Origin: Planctomycetes bacterium UBA1135
Lineage (GTDB): Bacteria > Planctomycetota > UBA1135
Length of the DNA stretch: 12,427 nucleotides
NCBI GenBank assembly: GCA_002311925.1
Contig: DCAK01000002.1
Location: forward strand, 18,912-31,338
Direction: 5' to 3'
In this document: positions 1 through 6,485 of the stretch, one piece after another
Layout of the letters: every line of letters begins with the position of its first letter
Numbering within the stretch: position 1 is the first letter of the stretch
Made by a program: the position numbers and the translations under genes
Notes under the pieces: model-generated
What the model was told of the DNA's origin: nothing
Seen by the model: only the letters and a program-made list of their open reading frames with translations
The model's database searches: none

Positions 1-406
1 GAAAGTGGAAATCCCTCTTGGGGAGGAGGAGGGTCCGGGTGAGGGTCTCGCCTTCGGCGGATTGGGGGCTCAAAGTGACGGATGCCGTGCCGGCCTCGGG
101 GGCCCAGTCGGGAAGAAGAATGCGGCCTCTCACCTGGGAATCCAGGGCCTCCCTGTTGTGGTAGGGACTGTCCGGGGGGAGAGGGGGGCGGTCGGGGTCG
201 GGATTCGGATCTGGTTGGGGTGGAATGGGGGCCACCACTGGGATGGGGTCGCTCACCTCAAGGGATGGGAGGGCGAGGTCGGGGGGCGGGGCCTCGTTTT
301 CTGCGGGGCTGGTCCAGGCCCAGTACGCGAAACCGGCGGCAACCAGGCCAAGAAGAAGAAAAAGGCCCTCCGCGCGGCCGTTGCGGCTTGCAAGTGGAAG
401 CTGCAT
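1..406 (-). CDS. Membrane-anchored protein with proline-rich linker (N-terminal part, runs off left edge)
   Basis: Reading the minus strand from an ATG at 406-404 gives an uninterrupted frame of 135 codons to the window edge, so the C-terminus is missing. The protein starts MQLPLASRNGRAEG, followed by a hydrophobic stretch at about residues 14-32 that fits a signal anchor or uncleaved signal. A linker rich in Pro and Asp follows at about 40-78 (PPQPDPNPDPDRPPLPPD), typical of an extracytoplasmic spacer. The last ~45 residues (from QVRGRILLPDW, then ASVTLSPQS) have the alternating pattern of a beta-sandwich and resemble the start of a carboxypeptidase-regulatory-like domain; that is an inference from pattern only. 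Codons are regular and GC-ended and no stop interrupts, which supports a real gene over the overlapping plus-strand frames. It is divergent from the AP gene at 463, with 56 bases between. Function unknown. Confidence 0.6.
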   Translation of the reverse strand, partial: MQLPLASRNGRAEGLFLLLGLVAAGFAYWAWTSPAENEAPPPDLALPSLEVSDPIPVVAPIPPQPDPNPDPDRPPLPPDSPYHNREALDSQVRGRILLPDWAPEAGTASVTLSPQSAEGETLTRTLLLPKRDFHF

Positions 407-462
407 GGAACGACAATCCTAACCCCTCCAGCCGCCCCTCCCCCCCGGGTGGGATTCAGAAA

Positions 463-2847
463 ATGCTCTCACCTCTTCTTCTTGCCCTAGTCCTTCCGCT
501 CCAGAGCCAGGGGCCGGGAAGAATCGTCGTTTTGGGAATGGACGGCCTCGATGCCGGTATGGCCTCGGAGTGGATGGATGCCGGGGAGCTCCCGAATTTC
601 GTCCGCCTTCGCGACGGGGGGACCTTTTGCCCCCTCGTTCCTGGAAACCCGGCCCAGTCCCCGGTTTCCTGGGCGACCCTGAACACGGGCCGCAACCCGG
701 GGAAGCACGGAATCTTTGATTTCGTGAGCAACACCCGCCATCCCCAGGCCGGCCCCATGCCCGGGGTGGGGTTTCAAAAGGAGACCTGGATTCCAGCGTC
801 CCGGACCGGGGCCCTTGACCTGGTGGCCCTTGGGTTTCGGTCGGGGGGGGCGGTCCTGGCGGGAATCCTGATCTTCATTTTTCTTCGCCGCCGACTCCTG
901 CCCGCCCTCGTCCTTTCCCTCCTGCTCGTGGGATGGGGGGGGTGGTCCGTCCTTTCGGCCCTTTCCTCGATGCCCAAGAAGGGCTTCAAGGACTACGAGA
1001 CCCTGGTCAAGGCGGAGAGTTTTTGGATGGATTTGGACCGGGCGGGTGTCCCCTTTCGAGGTCACGGAACCGTGGTCTCCTACCCTGTCGAACCCATGGA
1101 ACACGGCAAGGTTGTGGCCGGTCTCGGGGCCCCGGACGCCAAGGGGGGTCTTCAGGGTTTTTCGATGTACACGACCAGCCCCGTGCGTGTGCGGGGAAGG
1201 AAGACATACAAGGCTGAACCCGCTCGCGCCGAGGCGGACGCCGAATCCCCGGATGCCAGGTCCGGGAGGCGATACGGGGCGGGGGTCCTCTATCTTCTTG
1301 AGGAAGGCGGCCCCGGAAAATGGGTCTCGAAGGTCTTCGGGCCCCAGAATCAGGTGAGGAAGGAAAAATTGGAGGCTGAACTGGGGTCTCTCAAGGGTTC
1401 GGGGTCCGACCCGGAAAGGGCGGCCGAGGTCGAGGCCCTGTTGCGTGGAGGAGCTCCCTTGCTGCAGACTTGGGTGCCGCTGGAGGTGTCTTGGAGGCCG
1501 GGCCAGGGGGAGGCCAGGATTTCGTTGGACGGGTCGACGCAACGAGTGGGGCTGGGGAGTTGGACGGATTTCTTCCGGGTGAGCTTTCGCTGGAACGCTC
1601 ATCTGGCCACCGAGGCCCTCGTGCGCATTTGGATCGAGGCGGACGGAGAGGAGGGCCTCGAGTTGTACGCCTCGCCGCCCCAGGTGAGTCCCTGGAAGCC
1701 GGGTCCCGGGGTCCGGAACAGTTGGCCACCCGGGTTTTCGGCCTCATTGGCGGACGAGGTTGGGGGTTATGAAACCTTGGGCTGGGCCTGCCAGACTCAT
1801 GCGGTCAAGGACCTGGCCCTGTCCGACGACGCCTTCCTGGCCGATTTGGAATTTACCATCGGCTGGCGCCGCCGCATGTTGGAATCGGCGATGAGGGATG
1901 GCGACTGGAGGGTGCTCTTTCACTTTTTTGGGAGCCCGGACAGGGTCTGCCACATGTTGATGCGGCACATTGACCCGCTCCATCCTCAGCACGACCCGGT
2001 TGAGGCGGAGCGAACCGTTCCCTTTCTGGGGGCTGACGTTCCTCTGAAGGGGACGGCCCTCGCGGTTTACAGGGAGATGGACGAGGTGGTGGGTTGGCTT
2101 CTGGACGAGGGGCTGGCCGAGGGGGATGTTCTTCTCATCGTTTCCGACCATGGCTTCGATTCCTTTCGAAGGCAGGTCAATCTCAACAATTGGCTCGCGA
2201 GGGAGGGTTTTCTCAAGGTTCGGACGACGGATCGGTATGGGATTCCGTTGCCGGTGCGGCGGCTGAACCGGCGGCCGTTGGACTACGTGGACTGGGAGGA
2301 GACGCGGGCCTATTCCATGGCCATCGGGAAGATCTACCTGGCTCTCAGCGGGCGCGAGGCCAAGGGGACCGTGCGCGAGGCGGACGCATCCTCGGTGGTG
2401 GATGAGCTTTCCGAGCGGTTGATGGAGTTGGTGGACCCGGAGACGGGCCAGAAGGTCGTCCGCAGGGTTTACCGAAGGGAGGAAATCTATTCGGGCCCCT
2501 GGGTGGACGAGGCGCCGGAAATCACCATCGACTTCGCTCCCGGCTATCGGGTGTCCTGGAACTGCACCACGGGGAAGATCAATTTGAAGGAGGGCCAGGC
2601 CCCGGACGGCGGCCCCGTCGCCCGGGCGGACGATGGAAAGGTTCTCTACGACAACCTCATGCTCTGGTCCGGGGACCACTGCGGGGTGGATGTGGAAGCG
2701 GTTCTGGGGGTCTTCTTCTCCAATAGGAGCTTTGTCCCGGGGGCCGGTGGAAGGGTGGACGCGACCCAGTTGGCGCCGACCGTGTTGTCCCTTGCAGGAG
2801 TTTCAGTCCCCACCGATTACGATGGGGCCCCGCTGGTCCAAAATTAG
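463..2847 (+). CDS. Alkaline-phosphatase-superfamily type I phosphodiesterase-like protein with internal transmembrane hairpin
   Basis: A 794-residue exported or membrane-bound hydrolase of the nucleotide pyrophosphatase/phosphodiesterase branch. I start it at the ATG at 463, because this gives a short hydrophobic leader (LSPLLLALVLPL) directly before the first catalytic strand; upstream codons lie over the opposite-strand gene. Visible active-site elements are D27 in GMDGLD, S66 in QSPVSW at the nucleophile position, D493 and H497 in SPDRVCHM, D562-H563 in SDHGF, and H739 in WSGDHC. This is a complete two-metal set. Residues about 127-166 form two hydrophobic helices separated by LRRRL, inserted after the nucleophile region; the two paralogues in the operon lack them. 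A beta-rich insert with a short helical segment (about 298-328) precedes the DR..H motif. No Shine-Dalgarno is visible. The substrate cannot be read from the sequence; a phosphodiester or phosphonate/sulfate ester in the envelope is plausible. Confidence 0.88.
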   Translation: MLSPLLLALVLPLQSQGPGRIVVLGMDGLDAGMASEWMDAGELPNFVRLRDGGTFCPLVPGNPAQSPVSWATLNTGRNPGKHGIFDFVSNTRHPQAGPMPGVGFQKETWIPASRTGALDLVALGFRSGGAVLAGILIFIFLRRRLLPALVLSLLLVGWGGWSVLSALSSMPKKGFKDYETLVKAESFWMDLDRAGVPFRGHGTVVSYPVEPMEHGKVVAGLGAPDAKGGLQGFSMYTTSPVRVRGRKTYKAEPARAEADAESPDARSGRRYGAGVLYLLEEGGPGKWVSKVFGPQNQVRKEKLEAELGSLKGSGSDPERAAEVEALLRGGAPLLQTWVPLEVSWRPGQGEARISLDGSTQRVGLGSWTDFFRVSFRWNAHLATEALVRIWIEADGEEGLELYASPPQVSPWKPGPGVRNSWPPGFSASLADEVGGYETLGWACQTHAVKDLALSDDAFLADLEFTIGWRRRMLESAMRDGDWRVLFHFFGSPDRVCHMLMRHIDPLHPQHDPVEAERTVPFLGADVPLKGTALAVYREMDEVVGWLLDEGLAEGDVLLIVSDHGFDSFRRQVNLNNWLAREGFLKVRTTDRYGIPLPVRRLNRRPLDYVDWEETRAYSMAIGKIYLALSGREAKGTVREADASSVVDELSERLMELVDPETGQKVVRRVYRREEIYSGPWVDEAPEITIDFAPGYRVSWNCTTGKINLKEGQAPDGGPVARADDGKVLYDNLMLWSGDHCGVDVEAVLGVFFSNRSFVPGAGGRVDATQLAPTVLSLAGVSVPTDYDGAPLVQN

Positions 2848-3338
2848 TCGCCTGCGTAGCCCAAGGCAGCGAGTGCCTGGGCATCCCCGCTCTTGAGGGC
2901 CTCGAGTCCATCAGCAATGCGACTGAAGACCTCCCGCTCTTCGGGAAAGCGCTTCACCGCGGCCACCATCAACTGCTCCGCAAGGTCCGCCTCCCCTGCC
3001 AGGACCATCGCGTCCCCCAGTCGGCGCAGGCCCGAGGAGGTGGCGGAGGATTCCGGCGCAAGGACCACCTCCAGCACTTTTTTGGCCCCCTCGATATTGC
3101 CACCCAGGAGTTCGGCCTCGCACAACCTCGCCCGGGCCTTCCAGGCCATCTCGCAGTCCACCACGAAGTCATGATTGAACGCGTGGGAAAAAGCAGCCAC
3201 CGCGGCCTCGGCATCCCGCGCAGCAAGTGCGGCGTCCCCGGCCTCCATTGCGGCTTCCGCGCTTGAAAAGTTGACCTGAGTCTCCCCCCCGCAGCCGGAC
3301 AAGGGAAGAAGGAAGAGGGAGAGGAGGGCGTAGCGCAT
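2844..3338 (-). CDS. Small TPR-like lipoprotein ending in an LGY tail
   Basis: A 164-residue protein beginning MRYALLSLFLLPLSGCGG, a signal peptide with a textbook lipobox (LSGC, lipidated Cys16), so it is expected on a membrane facing the periplasm or outside. The mature part is almost entirely alpha-helical, with A/E/L-rich helix pairs such as AMEAGDAALAARDAEAAVAA (about 30-49), EAELLGGNIEGAKKVLEVVL (about 74-93) and GDAMVLAGEADLAEQLMVAA (about 108-127). These have the small-residue spacing of TPR repeats and suggest a protein-interaction scaffold. The C-terminus AQALAALGYAGD resembles the L-x-x-LGY tails of the two small RHH-like proteins in the operon. Its stop overlaps the stop of the AP gene by four bases in convergent orientation. 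No Shine-Dalgarno precedes the start. The partner protein is unknown; the neighbouring AP enzymes are the obvious candidates. Confidence 0.8.
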   Translation of the reverse strand: MRYALLSLFLLPLSGCGGETQVNFSSAEAAMEAGDAALAARDAEAAVAAFSHAFNHDFVVDCEMAWKARARLCEAELLGGNIEGAKKVLEVVLAPESSATSSGLRRLGDAMVLAGEADLAEQLMVAAVKRFPEEREVFSRIADGLEALKSGDAQALAALGYAGD

Positions 3339-3351
3339 GCATGATTTTTAC

Positions 3352-3363
3352 GCTCTGGAGAGC
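3352..3363. repeat. Short perfect dyad in the leader of the lipoprotein gene
   Basis: GCTCT-GG-AGAGC is a 5-bp inverted repeat around a 2-base centre, 14-25 bases upstream of the minus-strand start at 3338. It could be a protein-binding dyad or occur by chance; its short length limits confidence. Confidence 0.25.
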
Positions 3364-3372
3364 CTCGCGTCG

Positions 3373-3389
3373 AAAAAACTTTTTTTTTT
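3373..3389. other. A6-C-T10 homopolymer tract in the intergenic region
   Basis: Six A, one C and ten T in a row stand out in GC-rich DNA. On the minus strand this is an A10-G-T6 tract about 35-50 bases upstream of the lipoprotein start, where an A-tract could act as an UP-like or bent-DNA element. No stable stem precedes the T-run on the plus strand and no gene ends here, so it is not a terminator. Confidence 0.5.
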
Positions 3390-3463
3390 GGGCCGAAATT
3401 CACCCGAATGGCCGATAGGGCTAGGAAGAGGGCCAAGGCTCCTCCAGCACTCCAAAAAGGTTT

Positions 3464-3496
3464 CCAATAACACTCCAATAACACTCCAATAACACT
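3464..3496 (+). repeat. Three perfect 11-bp tandem repeats (CCAATAACACT)
   Basis: CCAATAACACT occurs three times head to tail at 3464, 3475 and 3486 without mismatch. The period of 11 bases is close to one helical turn, so identical faces of the DNA repeat along one side. A further related core, ACTCCAAA, lies at 3449-3456. The repeat unit is AT-rich against a GC-rich background and lies just upstream of the RHH-like gene at 3539. RHH repressors such as MetJ, CopG and Arc are known to bind tandem or paired short boxes cooperatively, so an autoregulatory operator is a reasonable inference. Confidence 0.8.
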
Positions 3497-3512
3497 CTCA
3501 TTGGAGTACAAT
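3483..3512 (+). promoter_or_regulatory. Candidate operator/promoter of the sat-cysC-AP operon
   Basis: ACTCCAAT (3483-3490) and ATTGGAGT (3500-3507) form a perfect 8-bp inverted repeat with a 9-base spacer, built from the junction of the tandem repeats. The right arm runs directly into TACAAT (3507-3512), which matches the -10 consensus TATAAT at five of six positions. Where a -35 would lie (about 3483-3490) there is only repeat sequence with a poor match to TTGACA, so a regulator bound to the repeats would either replace or block RNA polymerase contacts. Transcription would start near 3519, leaving about 20 bases of leader before the ATG at 3539, consistent with the absence of a Shine-Dalgarno there. 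The promoter is predicted, not shown. Confidence 0.5.
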
Positions 3513-3538
3513 GAGTCAGGTCCGGCACCCAAGCCGCC

Positions 3539-3763
3539 ATGCAAAAGGAAACCCGCGTCACCGTCAAGATCCCACGCCCCCTCTACAGGAGAATCGTGCA
3601 GGTGATTGAACAGACCGGTTTCTCATCGCCCACCGACTTCATCGTCTTCGTCCTTCGGGATTTGATGGGGGAAGTGGAGGCCAAGGGCCCCGGCAAGGAA
3701 GAATTCACTCCAGAAGAGCTCGACGCCGTCAAGCAGAAGCTCCGCAACCTCGGATACCTCTAG
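3539..3763 (+). CDS. Small ribbon-helix-helix-like protein with LGY tail (first operon gene)
   Basis: A 74-residue protein. Residues 6-12 (RVTVKIP) form a short strand with alternating basic residues, followed by a first helix (LYRRIVQVIEQTGF, 15-28), a turn (SSPTD) and a second helix (FIVFVLRDLMGEVE, 34-47): the strand-helix-helix order of the CopG/Arc/MetJ fold. RHH proteins usually bind DNA as dimers through the strand. A charged linker leads to the C-terminal helix EELDAVKQKLRNLGYL. Three tandem repeats and a palindrome lie 27-75 bases upstream of its start, which suggests autoregulation of the operon. The start has no Shine-Dalgarno. An ATG at 3511 is out of frame. It may instead, or in addition, be a partner of the AP enzymes, since the similar protein at 10795 has the same tail but a less basic strand. 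Confidence 0.78.
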   Translation: MQKETRVTVKIPRPLYRRIVQVIEQTGFSSPTDFIVFVLRDLMGEVEAKGPGKEEFTPEELDAVKQKLRNLGYL

Positions 3764-3775
3764 AAACCTCATCTC

Positions 3776-4945
3776 ATGATTCAGCCCCACGGTGGAACCC
3801 TCGTCTCGCGCCTCATCGAAGGCGCCGATGCCGACGCTCTTCTCGAGAAGGCCGCCGGCCTCCCCATCCTTTCCCTCGACAGCCGCGAAACCAGCGACCT
3901 CGAAATGATCGCCACCGGGGCCATGAGCCCCCTCGAAGGGTTCATGAGCCAGGCTGACTACGATTCGGTTCTCAGCGACATCCGCTTGGCCGACGGAACC
4001 GTCTGGCCGCTGCCCGTGGTCCTCTCTACCAAGGGCGACGCCCCCGCCCCCGAAGTCGGCACCCAAGCCGCCCTCGCCGGGCCCGACGGCGAGATCCTCG
4101 GCATCATCGAGATTTCCGACGCCTGGCAGCCCGACAAGAAGGCTGAACTCCTGGCCTGCTATTCAGGCTCCAACGCCGAAGCCGACGAGGAGCACCCCGC
4201 CTGGGGCTGGCTGAACTCGGTCGGCGACACCTACATCGGAGGCCGCATCACCGTGGCCCGACTTCCCCGCCACACCGACTTCAACGAGCACCGTCTCACC
4301 CCCGCCGAAACCCGCGCCTCCTTCGCCGAGCGCGGCTGGACAACCATCGCCGCCTTCCAGACCCGGAACCCCATCCACCGGGCTCACGAATACCTGACCA
4401 AGGTCGCCCTCGAGCAGACCGACGGCCTCCTCATCCACCCCCTGGTGGGCGACACCAAGTCGGACGACATTCCAAGCACGGTTCGGATGCGCTGCTACGA
4501 GATCCTTCTCGAGCGTTACTACCCCTCCGAGCGGACCATGCTCGCCGTCTACCCCCAGGCCATGCGCTACGGCGGACCCCGCGAGGCCGTCCTCCACGCC
4601 ATCTGCCGCCAGAACTACGGCTGCACCCACATCATCATCGGCCGCGACCACGCCGGGGTCGGCTCCTACTACGGCACCTTCGACGCCCAGGGAATCTTCG
4701 ACGGCTTCGGCGACAACGGTCTCGCCATCCGCACCCTCCGCTTCGAGCACGCCTTCTACTGCCGTCTGACCGGGGGCATGGCCACCACCAAGTCGAGTCC
4801 CGCCGGACCCGATGACCGGGTCTTCCTCTCCGGCACCAAGGTCCGCGAAATGCTGGCCGCCGGCGAGCGCCCGCCCGCCGAATTCACCCGGCCGGAGGTC
4901 GCTGACATTCTCATCGAGTCCCACGCCCAACCCGCCGGGGCCTGA
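3776..4945 (+). CDS. sat: Sulfate adenylyltransferase (ATP sulfurylase), single-subunit Sat type
   Basis: Makes adenosine 5'-phosphosulfate (APS) and pyrophosphate from ATP and sulfate in the cytoplasm, the first step of sulfate activation. The 389 residues equal the normal length of monofunctional Sat and show an N-terminal PUA-like domain (about 1-165) and the catalytic domain (about 170-385). Diagnostic motifs are QTRNPIHRAHE (195-205, containing the HxxH ATP site H201/H204), GRDHAGVGSYYG (289-300) and SGTKVREMLAAGERPPAEF (352-370). The region where many prokaryotic Sats carry a Cys-rich zinc site keeps only C329; the expected later Cys/His positions read T332, S341 and A343. It is the homo-oligomeric type, not CysD/CysN. 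It starts 12 bases after the RHH-like gene, and C-ending codons are very strongly preferred, as in well-expressed genes. Together with cysC it yields PAPS. Confidence 0.95.
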   Translation: MIQPHGGTLVSRLIEGADADALLEKAAGLPILSLDSRETSDLEMIATGAMSPLEGFMSQADYDSVLSDIRLADGTVWPLPVVLSTKGDAPAPEVGTQAALAGPDGEILGIIEISDAWQPDKKAELLACYSGSNAEADEEHPAWGWLNSVGDTYIGGRITVARLPRHTDFNEHRLTPAETRASFAERGWTTIAAFQTRNPIHRAHEYLTKVALEQTDGLLIHPLVGDTKSDDIPSTVRMRCYEILLERYYPSERTMLAVYPQAMRYGGPREAVLHAICRQNYGCTHIIIGRDHAGVGSYYGTFDAQGIFDGFGDNGLAIRTLRFEHAFYCRLTGGMATTKSSPAGPDDRVFLSGTKVREMLAAGERPPAEFTRPEVADILIESHAQPAGA

Positions 4946-4961
4946 GCCCCCGAACAACGCC

Positions 4962-5879
4962 ATGCTTGGACTGTTCGGCAACAAGCGCGACAAGAACCAC
5001 CTAATTGTCATCACCCTCGACTCCTGCAGGTACGACACCTTCATGGAGGCGGGGCCCGAGAACATCACCAAGCTTTGCGGCGGCCTCCACGGCGTTGAGA
5101 AACGTTTCTCCTACGCCAGCTGGACCGCGCCCTCCCACTACAACCTCCTCACCGGGCTGATGCCCCATACCAGCCCGGAGGAGGTTTACGCCTCCGAGTA
5201 CTACAAGGAGGATCTCTACAAGTTCAAGGACAGGCTCGGGGTGGACGAGGCCGGTTTCGAGGCCATGATCCCCCAGCTCTGGCTGCCGACCTACCTGCGC
5301 AAGAAGGGGTACGAGACTCATGCCATGGTGTCGCTGCCCGTTCTCAACCCCATGACCGGCGTCAACAAGGATTTCGACACATTCAAGTTGATGCCCAAGC
5401 ACAACGACATGGCCGCCATGCTCGACGACATGGAGGCCCAGCAAAATACGCTGGATTCAAAGGGGCTCGCTGGCAACACCCCCCAATTCTTCCTCCTGAA
5501 TGTGGGCGAAACCCACTACCCCTACGCAACCCCCGACGAGGAAAAGAACGACCTGCCTCACATATCAGGGGTCAACGGCATCTTCCGCAAGCTCGACGAC
5601 CAGATCGACGAAAGCGGCAACCTCGTCAGCGACAAGGAGGCCGGCGACTTCATGGACATGGACAAGATCGAGGAGTGCCGCCAGCGCCAGATCAACACGG
5701 TCCGCTACCTCGACACCGAGGTCTTTCCCCGGCTCTACGACATGGTTCCCAAGGACACCTGGATCGTCGTCACGGCCGACCACGGCGAACTCTTCGGCGA
5801 ATCCGGCTACTTCGGCCACGGGCCGATCATGCACGAGAAGGTCTTCGAGGTTCCTTTCCTCGAGGGCAAGCTCAAGTAA
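4962..5879 (+). CDS. Compact cytoplasmic sulfatase-like protein of the AP superfamily
   Basis: A 305-residue protein that starts at the ATG at 4962, 16 bases after sat; upstream in-frame codons overlap sat and are not used. It opens MLGLFGNKRDKNHLIVITLD with no signal peptide or membrane helix, so it should act in the cytoplasm with Sat and CysC. Sulfatase-type elements are D20 in VITLDSCRYD, the nucleophile region SWTAPSHYNLLTG (53-65), H185 in GETHYPY, D273-H274 in TADHGELFGE and H286 in FGHG. The C/S-x-P-S-R signature of formylglycine sulfatases is here T55-A-P-S-H, so no formylglycine can form. Threonine at this position is seen in phosphoethanolamine and phosphoglycerol transferases of the same superfamily. 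It ends soon after EVPFLEG, where most sulfatases continue for a further subdomain. The reaction is unknown; its location between sat and cysC points to APS/PAPS metabolism or a sulfated or phosphorylated product. Confidence 0.82.
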   Translation: MLGLFGNKRDKNHLIVITLDSCRYDTFMEAGPENITKLCGGLHGVEKRFSYASWTAPSHYNLLTGLMPHTSPEEVYASEYYKEDLYKFKDRLGVDEAGFEAMIPQLWLPTYLRKKGYETHAMVSLPVLNPMTGVNKDFDTFKLMPKHNDMAAMLDDMEAQQNTLDSKGLAGNTPQFFLLNVGETHYPYATPDEEKNDLPHISGVNGIFRKLDDQIDESGNLVSDKEAGDFMDMDKIEECRQRQINTVRYLDTEVFPRLYDMVPKDTWIVVTADHGELFGESGYFGHGPIMHEKVFEVPFLEGKLK

Positions 5880-5920
5880 CCCCTCCCAAACCCAACCACC
5901 TCCTGACATCCGCAATCACC

Positions 5921-6481
5921 ATGAACGACCCAGGCACCGTCCTCTGGTTCACCGGCCTCTCCGGTTCCGGAAAGTCCACCCTCTCCCGCCTCATCGAGAA
6001 TGAGCTCCGCGACCGCGACCTCAACGTCGAGGTCCTCGACGGTGACGAAGTGCGCGAAAACCTCTCCAAGGGCCTCGGCTTCTCAAAAGAGGATCGCGAT
6101 ACCAACATTCGCCGCATCGGCTACGTCGCCAGGCTCCTCTCCCGCAACGGCACCATCACAATCACCGCCGCCATTTCTCCCTACGCTGAAGTCCGCAATC
6201 AGTGCCGCGCCATGTGCGGCGACTTCGTTGAAATCCACACGGATTGCTCCATCGAGGAATTGACCCGTCGCGACGTGAAGGGTCTCTACGCCAAGGCTCT
6301 CTCGGGCGAGATCAAGAACTTCACCGGCATTTCCGACCCCTACGAGGCCCCCGAGTCTCCCGAAATCCGCGTGAACTCCGAGACCCAGACCGCCGAGGAA
6401 TCCCTCGAGGTCATTCTCAAATGGTTGGAAGAAAACGGCACCATCCCCGCCAAGGAAGGCGCGGAGGAAGCCGCCGCCTGA
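5921..6481 (+). CDS. cysC: Adenylyl-sulfate kinase (APS kinase)
   Basis: Phosphorylates APS at the 3'-hydroxyl with ATP to give PAPS, the donor for sulfation and for reductive assimilation. The 186 residues are full length for a stand-alone CysC. Seen are the P-loop GLSGSGKST (12-20), LDGDEVRENL (39-48), GFSKEDRDTNIRRIGYVA (53-70), the ISPYAEVR segment (85-92) with the family serine S86, RDVKGLYAKAL (117-127) and FTGISDPYEAP (134-144). It begins at the ATG at 5921, 41 bases after the sulfatase-like gene; this is the largest gap in the operon and holds no terminator-like stem. No GTPase domain is attached, so this is not a CysNC fusion. Downstream consumers of PAPS (CysH, sulfotransferase, CysQ) are not in the window. 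Its C-terminal AKEGAEEAAA looks like a disordered tail. Confidence 0.95.
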   Translation: MNDPGTVLWFTGLSGSGKSTLSRLIENELRDRDLNVEVLDGDEVRENLSKGLGFSKEDRDTNIRRIGYVARLLSRNGTITITAAISPYAEVRNQCRAMCGDFVEIHTDCSIEELTRRDVKGLYAKALSGEIKNFTGISDPYEAPESPEIRVNSETQTAEESLEVILKWLEENGTIPAKEGAEEAAA

Positions 6482-6485
6482 CCCC

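Noticed and set aside
82..462. N-terminal extension of the AP protein at 463
   Set aside because: The extra 127 residues are Gly/Arg/Pro-rich shadow sequence antisense to a regular minus-strand gene (1-406), and the hydrophobic leader begins at the ATG at 463.
487..1602. Long minus-strand open frame opposite the first AP gene
   Set aside because: Its product is rich in Pro, Arg, Gly and His without recognisable motifs, while the plus strand holds a complete AP active site. It is a GC-driven shadow.
3373..3389. T10 run as an intrinsic terminator
   Set aside because: No GC-rich stem precedes it and no gene on either strand ends there.
3464..3496. CRISPR array
   Set aside because: The repeats are 11 bases long and directly adjacent, with no spacers and no cas genes; an operator array fits better.
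3511..3541. ATG at 3511 as the start of the first operon gene or of an upstream peptide
   Set aside because: It is out of frame with the RHH-like gene and overlaps the candidate -10 element, so it would lie before the transcript start.
4962..5879. Classical formylglycine sulfatase
   Set aside because: The required Cys or Ser of C/S-x-P-S-R is Thr and the Arg is His.
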